Shown: positions 28,907-42,500 of the stretch, piece after piece | How the letters are laid out: each line of letters starts with the position of its first letter | Position numbering within the stretch: the first letter of the stretch is position 1 | Origin: Bryum argenteum | Taxonomy: Eukaryota > Streptophyta > Bryopsida > Bryales > Bryaceae | NCBI GenBank assembly: GCA_037043015.1 | Contig: CM073325.1 | Location: 12,007,001-12,071,000, forward strand | Direction: 5' to 3' | Length of the DNA: 64,000 nt | Notes under the pieces: generated by a model | The model's input: only the letters and a program-made list of their open reading frames with translations | What the model was told of the DNA's origin: nothing | Database searches by the model: none | Translations under genes and position numbers: made by a program

Positions 28907-30069
28907 ATTTTTCCTAAACAAAATGAAAGTCGACAAGCTTGGGCGAGACGACCTCTTCAAGGCGGCCTGATCTGCATATTATACATGTCAACGAGGTTGA
29001 AGCGAAGTTGGCGCGAGAAAAAGTGGCACCTGAAACTTGCCCGCCGGATACAACAAAAAGGCTTTACTCACATAATTCGTGGATAGCGTCGGCTAAAGGG
29101 ATGTGAACCAGGCTGTTCAAAGCCGATATAAATGCGACCATCGCCACTTGCAACTTCCGGGCAATGCAAGATAGGTCTTCAGGGTAGGCGAAGACCTTCT
29201 CCAGATTCTTCGCTATTTAAGAGGATACAGATCAAATGTAGGAATAGCCAAATCTCTGATCCTTCGATTGTCTCAAGCTGGAGGGGTAAAAACCAATGCG
29301 GATAAGCGATGAGCTCATGATATTTTGACGGAGGTAATAGTGGGTGTGGGACTTTTATGGCATGAGAGCTGATGAATTTATTGGCGGCCCGATTGATCGG
29401 TGGCGAATGGGGAAGGAGGGGAATTCTGTGAGTGAGGGTGACTGGCATGCATGGAGCCATGGAGGGGTATTCTGCATGTTGTACTGGACACACCATTCTC
29501 GTACATGGGATTAAAGGTGGTTTTGATGTGGATTGCGCACCGGCCATCTTCTCCATCATCAAATTCTGAGATTCTAACTTCTGGCACCGCGATGTCGAAT
29601 GCAAAGCTTTGCTCTCAGATTGTTGAGAACGGAATCGCTAAGCAGCAGCAGCAGCAGCAGCAATTGTGGTGAATGATCGACATTGGCAGAACGGATGTCG
29701 TTAAGCACGCAGCATTCATCCGATTCGAATTTCTTCCTTTCGCTTTGCATACAATGTTTTTTTTAGTCATTGCCGTTTTCATCAACGTCACTGTGGTTGC
29801 ACAATAATGCGTGCCTAACTTTGCATTACAGCCCACATTTTAGATGGGGATTTGGGCCTGATTGCTTAACGGTACATGGTTTTTTTTTCCGACACAAATA
29901 TAGGGTAACCTTTACTGCTTGTGAAACAGGAGTTACAAGGGCCATGGCTCCGCCATATGTGGCGAAGGCGGACAAGTCCGGATCAAGGGAGAGGGAGAGA
30001 GAGGAGAGAAGAAAAGGAAAAACAAAAAGAAACTAAAAAGCTAAAATACATATTTACATGTTAGAAAAG
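28907..30069. other. Upstream region of the PRXL2-like gene
   Basis: This probably holds the promoter and 5' leader of the - strand gene. A (CAG)n microsatellite of about seven units is at 29642-29663. Short reading frames here resemble nothing I recognise. Confidence 0.45.
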
Positions 30070-30073
30070 TTAA

Positions 30074-30435
30074 CCCTTAAACGCCCAAGCAAGCCCGAGG
30101 GGCTTGATTCCAACAGAATCTTCCCTGTAGCTCTCACTATATTCAACTTTTCACTTATATTTTGATGTCAAACTGGTCACCTTCTTCTGATGCATTCTAA
30201 AAGTGAAATTTCACAATTCAAATCACAATTTGTATAAATGATTTTGTGCTTTGAAAGGATTGTGGTAGGTAGGTTGGGGTTGTACATAACCTTGTAGGAA
30301 GTTGCAAGCTCATCATTGATTGGTCTATTCATGATGCCCAAGTTCAAAAAGTGCACTATTCATGATGCCCAAGCCTAAAAGATGTTGTGATTCAATTTCG
30401 GGCTGCCTGTTTTAGAGCCCATGGGCGTTTAAGGG
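30074..30435. mobile_element. TTAA-flanked MITE, piggyBac-like ends
   Basis: A 362-bp element with perfect 14-bp inverted ends (CCCTTAAACGCCCA) is flanked on both sides by TTAA (30070-30073 and 30436-30439). A TTAA target site with ends starting CCC is the signature of the piggyBac superfamily. No coding capacity is present. Inside is a short direct repeat of ATTCATGATGCCCAAG at about 30328 and 30357. The assignment rests on ends only. Confidence 0.75.
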
Positions 30436-30489
30436 TTAACACTGTTGAACAGCAAAATGGGGTGATCGGAACCCCACTAAGCTAGGATT

Positions 30490-31200
30490 TCATTATTGCA
30501 CCAAACTTCTTTGAACTCGCAGAGCAAAAATTCTTCTTCATGTCGTGGATCTCGTGCAAGCCACCTTGGTCTTTCTCCAAGCTATTCTTCCATACACGAT
30601 GATGCCATTCCAAATGGTGATTTGAATCCTCTCTTTAGTCCACTTCTCATTGTTGAAAGGAGGATCATTTCAAGCCTTCCAAAGCGTTCACAAAATCAAG
30701 CCTCTAAAAAGTAGCCAAATTCCACTAACACTCTTGAATTTACTCGGCATTCGGTGAGAAAATATACAATGCTTCCAAGTGAGGAGGGTCTCTCTTGTAT
30801 GCGCACAACTAGGTCGCTTAGAGGAGATATGGTTTAGAAGCTTGGCACACCAAGCCCAAGTAGAGTAGGAAGAGGGACATTCCCCAAATCGGTGAAGGAC
30901 CATTTCTCTACTTCCAAATGCATTGTTGATGTTGAACTCGGCCTCTCCATGCTTTAAGCACAACTGCTCTATGCCAAATGGTCCAAATTAATTCTGCTTC
31001 ATTTGGGGTGCAAGATTTGTTCCAAGTATTAAGCCATCAAAGTATACAACCCAAGGAGAGAATACTGCTCCATTTTCTCTCAACCACGAGAGGAGGTAGG
31101 TCATGGTACTAAGGAGTTGTATGGCCTAGTTTAGTACTGAATTCCATAAGAGGGGTGTCTTTGTTCCAACAAAACTTAGCGGGATCCCACTTAAGCTTGC
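30490..31200 (-). pseudogene. Non-LTR retrotransposon remnant, 3' part (zf-RVT-like)
   Basis: On the - strand, a frame at 30963-30688 carries a pattern like the zinc-binding domain found at the end of plant LINE reverse transcriptases: a Cys near the start, then VLHRFGECPSSYSTWAW. Just upstream, 31200 to about 31118 reads KLKWDPAKFCWNKDTPLMEF to a stop. It is the continuation of the frame at 35049-34815, separated from it by the CACTA insertion. The frame is broken in several places. Confidence 0.65.
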
Positions 31201-31203
31201 TTA

Positions 31204-34200
31204 CACTATAAGAAACCTGCGTTTTTAATGATGTTGTAAATGATGTCTAAAAAGACATCGTAGACATTAATTCGGATGTCTTATAGACGATAAGACATCC
31301 TAGACATGACAGATGTCTAAGCAGACGTCTAAAAAGACAGGAAAATGTCTTAAGATCGAAGATGTCTTAAGGTAATTTTGGAACGGTAAAAAATGTGCCA
31401 CGTGGGTGCCACGTAGATGACACATCAGCTTGAAGTGGACGGGCAGTGCCACATGGGGATGAAATTCATCATGATGTGGAATTTTACATGGTCCCACGAA
31501 AGATGACATGGCGGCGCCAGAATCCCATGTGGACCCGAGAAAATCCGACGTGGCACCCGGGAAAATCTGACGTGGCACCCGGGAATATCCGACGTGGCAT
31601 GCGGGAAAAGTTGACGTGGACTTGGGAAAATGACATGGCATGCCACGTCAGCATATTGCGGAGGTTTTATGCTCCTATCATGATAGTTTTAGACATCAGT
31701 TAAGACGACTTAAATGTCTTGCAAGACATCTTAGATGTTGTACAAGATGTCTCGCAAGACATATGCAATGTCTTACAAAATATCTTAGAAGACAATTTTT
31801 ATGTCTTATAAGATGTTTCCAGTGCGTAGAATGATGTTTACGTTGATGTCCTTATTAAGTTTGTGATGTTTGCTCGGATGTTTGTAGCGACATCCCCTCG
31901 GACATCGATGTGAACGTTTTGTGTTAAACATGATGTTTGCAACAGTGTTACTATTGATGTTTTTTGGGCATATGAAAGGACATCTAGGATGACATTTTTA
32001 GATGTTTATATAGTCATCAGATCCGTAATCCACAGACGTCTCACATAACATCAACTGTAAACACTGTCACATCAAAGTATGAGTCAAACATATATTGCTT
32101 AGGTCATTAAAACCTCAAATAACACAAAACTAGAGTATTTATTAATACGCCTGTCAACAACTACGATATACTACGCACCCACAATTTGAACTCCGTAAGT
32201 CCCTCCACTTCCATCGCTTGCTGTCGATACCTGTATGGTCATGTGCATGTCCCGCCGCTACACATATTCAATAAGCCAATATCAACTGCATTTAAAGAAG
32301 GGTTTGTAAAGGTAAAAAAATTCTGATTTAATTTCATTTAATTGCACTACCTAGGTTGAGATGGTTTACTTCCTAACCTCAAGATATCGACACAATTAGA
32401 CATTCTTGCAAACATCTGCTTAAACATTTCTTCAGACATCCTTCTAGACATCATTAAAAACAACGTTATAGACATCTATACATACATCTGTTCCACTCAC
32501 CTACAAGCATGCATGTCGCTTCGCGGCCTCAGATCAAGCTAGCTGCCTCGACCCCTTATTTCCCACCTTCCAAAACAGAATTCCATCAACAAATTTAGAC
32601 ATCTTCATAGACATGCTCTAAGACATCTTGCAGACATCATCACAGACATCTTCTACAACAAATCAAATTCTACAAGTCCTAGGGTTTCTTGTACAAGATG
32701 CTTTTGAAATCCAGTACCTCTTAAGTAGCAAATCTTAGCAACATGAAGGAGGAAACCTACTCTTGAGAGCTATTGGATTTCTACAAATACTATTCTCTTA
32801 TTGTAGTTAACAATCATTCTGAAACTAAATGAAAACAATTTCGAAATCCTCTATACTTTAAACACAAACTCTATGGAAAAACTAAGGCAAAAATGAGCTT
32901 TTGTAGTTCCATTTGAAGATCTCATGACCTAACTATGGGGCGGCAACAAACCCTAGCCACATGAAGAAGCAAACCTTAGCCTCTACACTCCTAACACTAA
33001 CTCTTTGAAAAAATGAAGGCAAAAATGAGCTTCGTGCGGCCTCTAATTCTACTTAAAGGTCTCATGACCTAACTATGGCAGCGGCAGCAAACCCTAGCCG
33101 CCTTTGTTCATCCATTGAAGTCAATGAAAATCATCCCTGTAGATGGTTCTGGATGCTGTCATAGATGTCATCCTCGACATCTTCATAGACATCATGTTAA
33201 ACATTTTCATGAACGTCATCTTAGACATCCCTGCAGACATTATCATAGACATCTGATGACATCTTCAGGGTTTCAACCACAACATATTAACTATAAAAGG
33301 TTTTCTGTTTTCCCTCACAACAAATCAAATACCAGATGCTTTAAAGTTCTTTCCACAACAAAGCACATATTGTAAGTCTTAGAGTTTCTTCCACAACAAA
33401 TCAAATAATCTTTATTGATAGAAAAGTGTGGAATTACAATCATGAGACTATTTATAGTCTTCCATGGTGATAGGCTCTCTTTTAAACTCTCAACTACCTT
33501 TTATTTCTACCCTAACTAACTTTCCAACTAACTTTCTTAATACTAATTCTATTCTTGAATTGTCTCCTAAACTGTATTAAATAGCTACTTTCATAAATTC
33601 ATATTTCTTGTAAATTTGCTTTAATTTGTATAATATTGGTTGTTAATGATAGAGTAATGTATAGTCTTGCCATTAGACTATAATAATCTAATATATAAGT
33701 AATCAATAATATTTAATTCCTTCTTGAAGTAAGCCAAAAAACACTATTTATTGTTTTTATTTTCTCTTTATATTTTCTTTAAGTATTGAGGATTACCCCA
33801 ATCAGAGACCCGCGCCAATGGAGGACAAGCAGTAAGAGAAAAAGTTGATATTATTCTAAAAATACTCTTAAGTACTGCCGCTTTTTAGTAAATGACATTT
33901 AGGAGGACTGGAGGATGTCGTGCAAAACATCTTCATAGACATCCAAGTAGATGTTTATGCGGACATTCATGCCTGATTGTAGTTATGGTAAGTTGGACAT
34001 CGTGTTAGACATCCGACTAGATGTTGAATGACTTGTCAACTGGTCTGACGTGGAGTTTTTGTTGCCATGTAGATAAAGCGCTGTAAATAACTTTATTAAT
34101 CTATGTCCACGTGTTTTTTGAGGATTAAATATCCACGAAATTACTTTTTTTTTTTTTTTTTGGCACCATTGTTATCTTATAGATATTATATTTTATATAT

Positions 34201-34416
34201 AATATTTTTTAAATATTTAAATATTTTTAAATCATAAAAAATTACAGAATTATAATATTCTAATTTATTTGAATATAATAAAAATTTACAAAATATATTT
34301 TTTATTGAAATATAATTATATATTTTAATATTTTTTTAAAAAGATAGACCAATAAAAAAATAGTGAGAATAGCCTGAAATTAGTATTTTCAGTATTGCCA
34401 TGTCACATAATGATTT

Positions 34417-34459
<43 letters not shown>

Positions 34460-34811
34460 TGATGTTTTTTTTTCTACTTTTGGAAACCGCTGCCCATTCA
34501 CCTACTCTTTTAACATTAGAAATGCTTTTTACCCTGTCCACCAGTAAATTTTGATCGTTTTTACCTTGCTGGTCCAAAATCCCTTGCCAACGTGCCAGTT
34601 TGATGTCTATCAAGATGTCTTCAAAGACATCCATGTCTTCACCAATATCTTTTTGTTTGGTGATGTCTTCATGCCCCCCCAATCCAAAATGTGCCCGTTA
34701 GACGTACAGACATCCTCCCGTCTTTGAAGACATCTTTTAAGACAGTAAGACATCACAAAATACATTAGACATTACACAAGACATCACAAAAAACAGGGTT
34801 TTCTTATAGTG
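31204..34811. mobile_element. Non-autonomous CACTA (En/Spm-type) transposon
   Basis: The left end begins CACTATAAGAAACC and the right end, read inward on the - strand, CACTATAAGAAAACCC. The ends stay similar for about 30 bp. The 3608-bp element is flanked by a 3-bp duplication TTA (31201-31203 and 34812-34814), the normal CACTA footprint. Subterminal and internal DNA is crowded with copies of the heptamer AGACATC in both orientations, the kind of repeat bound by the CACTA transposase. No transposase domain is visible, so it is non-autonomous. It contains GACGTGGCACCCGGGAAAAT-type short tandem repeats (about 31545-31625) and an A-tract at 34421-34457. It interrupts a LINE-like reading frame. 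Confidence 0.92.
31545..31625 (+). repeat. Short GACGTGG tandem repeat inside the CACTA element
   Basis: Units of about 25 bp beginning GACGTGGCACCCGGGAA occur about three to four times in a row, with diverged extra copies on the left. They are much more GC-rich than the rest of the element. Confidence 0.7.
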
Positions 34812-34814
34812 TTA

Positions 34815-36000
34815 CTTGACCATAAAAGAGCCGGATACCAATCCTCTTACGTCCTCTCTTGATAGATGCCACTCTAACTCGACAACAAAAGCCAAAGAAA
34901 AAAGAAGTTGGGTTTGAGGACACCTGAAGGCAAGCGGAAGGATGACTTTGTATAAACTTAGTGATTTCATTGGGAATATTTACCATGCCAAGTCTAAGAG
35001 AGGGGGGGGGTGAAAAAAAGCCCTTTGTTTTGTTTTGAAAGTCTACCAAAGGAGAGGAGTCCTTAAGTTTATTAAAAATGGCTAGTCATTCTTTAGGGGA
35101 GGAGACATGCCTTGATCATAAAACATTCGAGACCAATTCTGCTCCAATTTGTTGATAAGTGATAGCTAAGCTCCTAGTTCACGGGTTAGTAGTCCAAATA
35201 AATTCCAGCAACCTCAAAGTCCATAAACCTTTTATTGTTCCACATAACTCTAACATGGAGAAGTTCTTCTCTTGCAAGTTTGAATGCCCGGAGTTTGGAG
35301 AACCTAGTTCAAGCCCATTGACTTAAAACAATACCAAATGTTGCAATTAAGAAGCTCTTCTTAGGTGGAAGCAAGCGCTGTGTTAACTTGTAGTAGGATG
35401 ATTTTTCAAGCCGAAGTTACTCTATTCCAAACCATAGAGCCCTTGTGGGCTTTGTGTCTTGGGATGCCGAAGTACGGTTGAGTAGATTCTAACTTATAAC
35501 GGAGAAGAAAATGGAGTTAGAACTTCACATTTCCAAAGCTTTAAGAACCCACTTAGTAAACAATGTGGTGGTAGCATGGACTAGCTCCAGCATGTTAAAA
35601 CATGGAGGGCTCTAGGTTGAAACATTGAAGTTTGCTCATCCTAGCACAACTCCTTAAAGACCATGCATTTTATGGGTCCAGTTTTACATGAAATTTTTGA
35701 TACAATAGAGTCTATGTGTATGTGCTTCATGTTGGCACTATACTCGTTGAAGTAGCGACCCTGAATGCTCAATCATCAATATGGACAATCACATTCCTTC
35801 GATTGAGCAAAAAAAGGGAAGAAATTTATGCGGTAAGGTCCTTTGAAGAAGTTAAGAGATGTTGCAATCGAGAAAGTCCTTGAAAGCGGTCGAGATTGGA
35901 GTATCAAAACTTGGCCTTTAGGATAAAACCTTCCTTTTGACTACAATATCATTGCAAGACTTACACAATTTGGATGTACTTCGGGTATGGCTGGCCCTTG
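34815..36000 (-). pseudogene. Non-LTR retrotransposon remnant, 5' part
   Basis: On the - strand, 35049-34815 encodes a segment ending RKRIGIRLFYGQV that runs straight into the CACTA insertion. Removing the element plus one TTA copy restores an open frame into 31200-31118. Further upstream (about 35300-35050), fragments such as REELLHVRVMWNNKRFMDFE keep a recognisable but broken frame. No intact reverse transcriptase motif is visible, so the LINE assignment leans on the zinc-binding segment at 30688-30963. Confidence 0.55.
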
Positions 36001-36503
36001 AAATACATTATTTCCATGGAAGCCTCTCCTACCAATACTCAAGCGTAGAGCCCTGGCTTCTGTCCCTCATTTCCAGCAACCCCCGCGCACCGTGCACATC
36101 AAGCAATCGTATTGACAACAAACTGGCTGAGAAAAGCCCATATTACTCTCAACCTCCTCTACGTATCCTTAAACATGTGCTGAGGAAATCAAAACAAACA
36201 ACGGTTAACTGAAGCAGTAATCAGAGCCGCGAGATCGATGTTGCACTATGAATGCTGGGCCACCAGATCGATGTTGCACTATGAATGCTGGGCATTTTAA
36301 CAAAGTACAAAGCTGCGAGACAAGGGACGAAGTCATCACGAGAGCCACTAGCATCAAGCAATGCACAATTGCAGAGGTTTGCAGATGGATATTGATTCTG
36401 TACCGTCTGATTTTAGTGTTTTTTTTTTTTTTTTTTTTTCTTTTCTTTTCTTTTTCTTCTTAATGGCTGTTGAGTGCATGTAGTTGATCACACGTAGTAG
36501 CCA
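36001..36503. other. Short intergenic stretch with a 35-bp duplication and T-tract
   Basis: A tandem duplication of GATCGATGTTGCACTATGAA (plus about 15 bp) occurs at about 36231-36298. A long T-tract running into CTTTT repeats is at 36419-36458. No gene was seen. Confidence 0.6.
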
Positions 36504-39500
36504 CTCGGGGGATTCAATTAGTATTAAAATCTACAACCAGCTGCGACCAGCAAGTATTTTATGGAGGGGTATTATTTTTTAGGGGATGAATATTACAGTA
36601 GGTTCAATTACATAATACCCCTGTTTTGCTCATTTGAATGTACTGTTCATTTTATTATAAATTTTCTGAACTGGATTTGATAGCATGCTAAGTTAGTTTA
36701 AAAAATTTGTTTTAGGCGGATTCAGGGTGGAACCTAATGCAGAATCTAAAAATTCCTTAAATTCCACGGAAATCAACCAAATTCAATTCAAGTCTTGAAC
36801 ATCCAACTGAAACGCATACATTCAAAGCAGCCTAACTAAACATGACATAACAAGCTGCATTCACTGTTCATTCAAGCATGCATCAAAAACAACAAGGAAA
36901 CATGCTAAAACAAACTCTCGTTCACAACAACATTGCATCTGTACATTCTCTCTGAAAGACCGAAACTGATCAAGGTAGCACAAGCGTAGACAAGACACAA
37001 GTGCAGAAAGGGTGACGAAAGAGAAGCAGCAACGAAAACTAGTGCTCCACCTCCAAGAGCTTGTGTTTATGAACACAGCGTGGAAAGAGTCTGTTTCTAC
37101 TGTGCACACCAAGGTTTTCTGTGCAACTACTATGTACCCCGAAATAATTCCTAAAACCTAACTGATTCAAGCATCGTTTTCAACAACGCAAAAATGAGGA
37201 ACAAACGAAGTCCATGTGTGACAGCAAACAAATTGCTGCTACACTCCCAAAGCTGTTCCTGAAAAAATAAAAACATTATGAACTCGGAGCATCCTACGTA
37301 TAATTCAGAAGCCTGAATACCTCGAACGATCACTTTGGAGAGTTAACTCTGGATCAAGCTGGTTCATGCAGGGGACCCAAAAACAAACCGCCACGGCCTT
37401 TCACCAAAGATGTTCCGTGCTCATGACCTACCACCGAGTAGGTAGAACCTGGAGAAATTAACCAAAACAAAATGACTTAGAAAACCTCGGCAAATTAGAC
37501 GATCCTAGGGGGCCATGAACTAATAAACCATGCACTAATATGAACGTAATCATGACTTAGGCAATAACAGAATTCCATTCCAGCCATGCGCTGCAGCAGT
37601 GACCTCAGCATTGCAGGAAACTGGAACGGAAAATAATTATGCATATGTTCCATGACTTACTCTGGGCACGTGAGTTACCGGGTGGGGTCCAACAAATCAG
37701 AGTTTTGGGAACACTGTACACAACAGCGGATTAAAACAAACTCAATTTGTGAGGATTAAAACAAACTCCACATTGAGCACAGTAGAGCAAATTGTCAACG
37801 CATTGAAAAGAGAAAACATTGGAGAATGGTATTACACTTGAAAGGAAGACGTGGAAGCTTACTCTAGGCCAGGAAGATCCTTCGACAGAATTCCACGTCA
37901 TTGTTTCGAAACAAAGTCGTCCAACACCTGTTTGTCTTCTTCTGCGAGACAGTAAAGATTGTGTCTACTGTCGAAGGTAAGAGCAATACTGGAAATGATA
38001 CAGTCCACATCTATCCATTGAGTGTCGGTGACATCGTATTTATATTTGTTACGGCCCATTCCTTTTGAGAACCAATTGAACATAACTTGGGTTGTTGGTG
38101 AACCACTTACCTTCTTACATGTGGTAGTGGCGCGGTTGAGGAGGTCAATGGGGTTACGTGAAGGGCCCCATTTGGTGCCGTAAGACCTCCTAATTTTCTG
38201 AACTCTCCCAATCCACCACGAACCCTTATCTGCACCAGTTGTGACAGCCACGGGTGACCCCCTTCTTTGCGAGCTCTGCCTACTGCGCTTTTGAGCAGCC
38301 CTGCACGTAGACGAAGGAGATTGTGTTTCGTCCTCTTCAAAATAAACTCCACAGTCTGTCCCCAACCCAACAAGACACGCGCTACTAGAAGTAGAAGCCG
38401 ATAAATAGTCCTCGGCATTGTTAAAATAAACTGAGTTTTTTATTCTAGTTAGTCGATCTTTGGAGAGGAACGGATTACCATTTAGTTCGGATACTAACGT
38501 GGATTTATATATCACCTTGGTGCAATATGTAACCACTGGTGATATGCGTGCAGTTGCTGTTGGAGGTGATACATCATTGCTTGTCAAGTCTTCCCCAGTA
38601 CTAAGAATTTCACGAATGGCGTGTCGGCACTCATCTTCTGCAACCTGAACCGGGTCCAAGTCATCTTCTATCATCGACTCTCCTGCACATCCTGACTCGG
38701 GGCACTCTTCCAAATCGTCTGTAGGCAGTGCTACTGTCGACAACGACTCACGCATAACTTCGCCATCTCCATCCTCTCCCCGCACGGGCGTCACGGGTGG
38801 AACATAGCTCCAGTGCTTCGTGTCTAGAGCCTCCACGACCCAGGGCTCCAGAAACCACTTCTTGTCCCGAGCAACGGTTGAAGGAGCCATGTTTAGTCCT
38901 CGAAGCATACTCTGGGCAGATTTCAGACCTTCTTTCAAGCACATGACCAGCGCATCATCACTGTCGACCCCACTATAGTCACTCAGGTCTGCAGCCCTTT
39001 CGCATTCTCCCAATGGATGAAGCTTCGCCCAAATATTCCTCTGCTTGTTGTGAACCCGGTCAAATCTTAACCCATTTTCACCGTATTCGATAGCAGCAAG
39101 GTGGTTTACTGTGTTCGCGCACCCCAGGAGCTCGTGGAAGTCATATGATCTCTCCATGCCCTGCATTCCACCTACCTTACTGAAAAAAATTTCACACGAA
39201 TCTGAGCCGGTCAAATGCAAGGGAACAGCTAAGCCCGAGTGGAATTCTCGGAAGTATTTAATTAGTAACACAACGAAGTGACAACTTAGCTGAATGTCTA
39301 AATAACATTGGTTAGAAACAAAACACTCCTGTAGTGATAAAGTCTTAGTGTTACCGCCAACACTGTGATCTCCGAACTTGAACCAGAGTTTCCACAGGCG
39401 GAAAAAGAAGGAAACTTTGGCTGCGAGCACCACTCTTTCTCGCAATGTGAGAGACAAGGACAGAAATATGTCTATGTAATCGGACACAATGTGCAAATAC

Positions 39501-42500
39501 ATCTGAGTACCCAGGGTTCGCTCCTGATGTGCGTCCCGATCACTTTGGAGTCTTTTTAAACTGTCTCTTACCTTCAATGAACAGAGTCGCTGAGCACTCG
39601 CCCAATTCTGGCGGTCTGTCCTTTGAACGTCTTCCAACCTTAAACCATGATCGTCGTATGAAAACTTATTGTACACTTGACCAATGTGCTCTAGCAAGCA
39701 TATATCTGCCCCTAGCTGTAAACTCTTAACAGCCGAGTCTAATGGATTAATTAGTTTCTTACCATTATGCACATAATCCTGATCGTGCAAGCCAACAACA
39801 CGTCCCGAATCTAAAACTGAAGCGGACAATTTCCACCCCAACCAATTCACATTAAACCGGACCCCAGATACCTCTGTAAAGTCCTGTAACATTAGTTGCC
39901 TTCGTCTCGAATCTCCATCAGATGCGTGTCCGATAATGGGCCCGACAACCTCCTCACAGTGTTCCTGCCACAAAGAGTCAATTACCGACCACTGTTCCCG
40001 AACCCAAGCACTATTGAAACAGTTACAAGTAACATTCACGACCAACACAAGTCTAGGCAGCCTGTCATGAAGTGGATTAACCATTATGACCCTAGCAAAA
40101 CTACCAATTCGGTTTAACTTGAAGGCTTCCACAACATTACTGTAACCAGCCTCTCCAGATCCCACAGATGGTCTGAAATGAGAGTCACATCGGTGATCAA
40201 CTTTGGAACCACAAAAACCGACAAGGACATCAGTGCGAGAGTCCCACGAAATTCTACTTTTTACTTTAGTCTCATCCTCCGCCAGAATAACTGGTACTGC
40301 CCCTGTAATTCCGTAGGCAGCCTTGGATTCCCGGTAGATATCTGCAACACACTTAAATATCGAAGCATGTTCTCCTGCGATAAACTGCACTCCTTTTTTA
40401 TTCTCTCTTTTAGTACTTGAATAAGAAGGTCCAACAAAATTCAGAGCAAACAAATCACACATGCGACGCCCACCGTATATTTTCATTGCTTGTGAGAATG
40501 ACTTCGTATTTTTTGAATACCTAAATCCTCCTTTGGCACGATTCAGATTAGTGGCGACATCCCTGAGGAAGTTCCACAGTGCTGGCTTTCCCCCGAACGC
40601 ATTGGTTCTGTGAGCAGCCAGTATGTTGTTACAGAAACTTAAAACATCCTTTCTGTTGAAACTCTCTCGGTGTCGACTTGGACCTTCGATGACAGTTTTA
40701 GTTGCGCCACCTTAGCTTTCATAAGCCAATGCAACGCTTTCTCTTCTTTGAATTTCTTGGCGAGGACTCTGCTACGACCAGCCAGTTCTCTTATGGACAA
40801 ATAATCAACCCTACGGCCAGGGCAGTGATCTCTAAACCCTCTCTTAACCAAAGCATGATTCTCACGCACCACTCTAAGCCGGAAGTCATTCTCTCGTGGA
40901 ATCTCGAGCATTGAGCGGTATAATTCGGAAATGGTTCATTAGTTAGACTCAGACGTTTGCACTTAGCGTGACGGAAACACCCATCCACAGAGATAATCCC
41001 TCCTCGACCCATAAACTCAGCAGAGGTAGCCGGTTCGGGAACCCACATCCTTCCCGGTTTAGGATCATGCAGAAGAGGGAGTATCTCGTGTGAAAAACCC
41101 CCATACGACACGGACTGACTTCTCAATCCCCAACAAAGTAGACTGAGAGGGTCAGAACACTCACCACCTTCGGAAGAGGAGCAGTTTCCGATTGAATTCT
41201 TTTCCGATGTCTTAAACCAAGCGTGCAGATCATGCTGGTTTCCAACAGTAGACCGTGACGAAGAAGACGGCCTACCTTTCCTTCCGCTGTATATCGCATT
41301 TGAGGAGGTTCTTTCTCCTACGCTCAAATCTTGCACAGCCTTGCTGTGTTTCAAGCCATGCAAATGATTTTGCAGATTCGCCTTCAGATTCTTCCTTGCA
41401 GAACAGAGTTGAAACATTTCTCCATCGACCTTGCATCTGACCTTGTACCAGAAACTCTTTAATTGTGTCATATCTTGATCACCGACCACGACGAAGGGAC
41501 CCTGCCCTCCCTCAACCTCGTTATTCACTTCCTCCAATATTGCCAGTCCTTCTTCGACAAACCTCCTGTGATCAGCAGCCGTGATGATGATGGCTCTCCC
41601 CTTCGGTGCTTGAGACTGCGGATGGTTACAATATTCCACGCCCTTTCTTCGACACCAAGATCTGATGTGCAAAGAACTCTGCAAGTGAGATTTCTTGAAG
41701 TTGGCGAAGAGGTTGTGGATGGCAGATTTCGAATGATCACCAGTGGTCCCTCCAAAATCTTTCCCGCATTCCTCACAATGCAGCTTCACCACACCAACGT
41801 CGTTTAGGTCATAGGATTTAAGATGCCACAAGTGATCCTCGAAATCCATCTGACCCAACTCTTTCTGCAGTTTCAGAACCTGTGCCTTATACTTCTCCAT
41901 CACCTCCTCTCCGACCAGAGTACAGAGCAAATTACTTGGGCTGTACGGTTCACAAGCTTCCGGTACTGCTACACACGGGGTCGTAGGAGTCAGAGGAGGG
42001 GGATCTCCAAAACCTCTCAGACGCTTGGGAACTCCACGGCTTCTCACCGGAACCGAGACCTCGCCTTCGCCCTCTGCTTCAACTCGTCTCCGCTTGGCCG
42101 GTCCTTCGTCACCGACGTCAGAATCTGGTATGACATAAACCCGCTCTCCCACAAGGTTCATCCCCTCGAAGGTGCGCTTAATCTTGCATTTCTCCTCCGC
42201 ATCCCAAAAGACGAAAGGCCACTCCACGCAACCCGCAGCCTCCAATTTTGCTCTCAAATCCCTACACGACTCATTTTCACGACAAACCAGTGGACTGATA
42301 AGTTCGGGATTGGACTCTTCGTCCACCAAGCTGTACAGTTTCACCTTACACGAAGTCATCTCCAATCTTGCAAGCCGCAACAGATGAACGACAAACCCTA
42401 ATTGCAAAACAAGAGAACCCAAAAATGAACCACAATGCAATCCAGACTCGGTGGACACCACAAACTTACAAACGGTACTGAAACCTACGCCTCGAGAGCA

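Noticed and set aside
34389..34682. 97-residue frame at the right end of the CACTA element
   Set aside because: It includes a homopolymer tract and AGACATC repeats; not a transposase.
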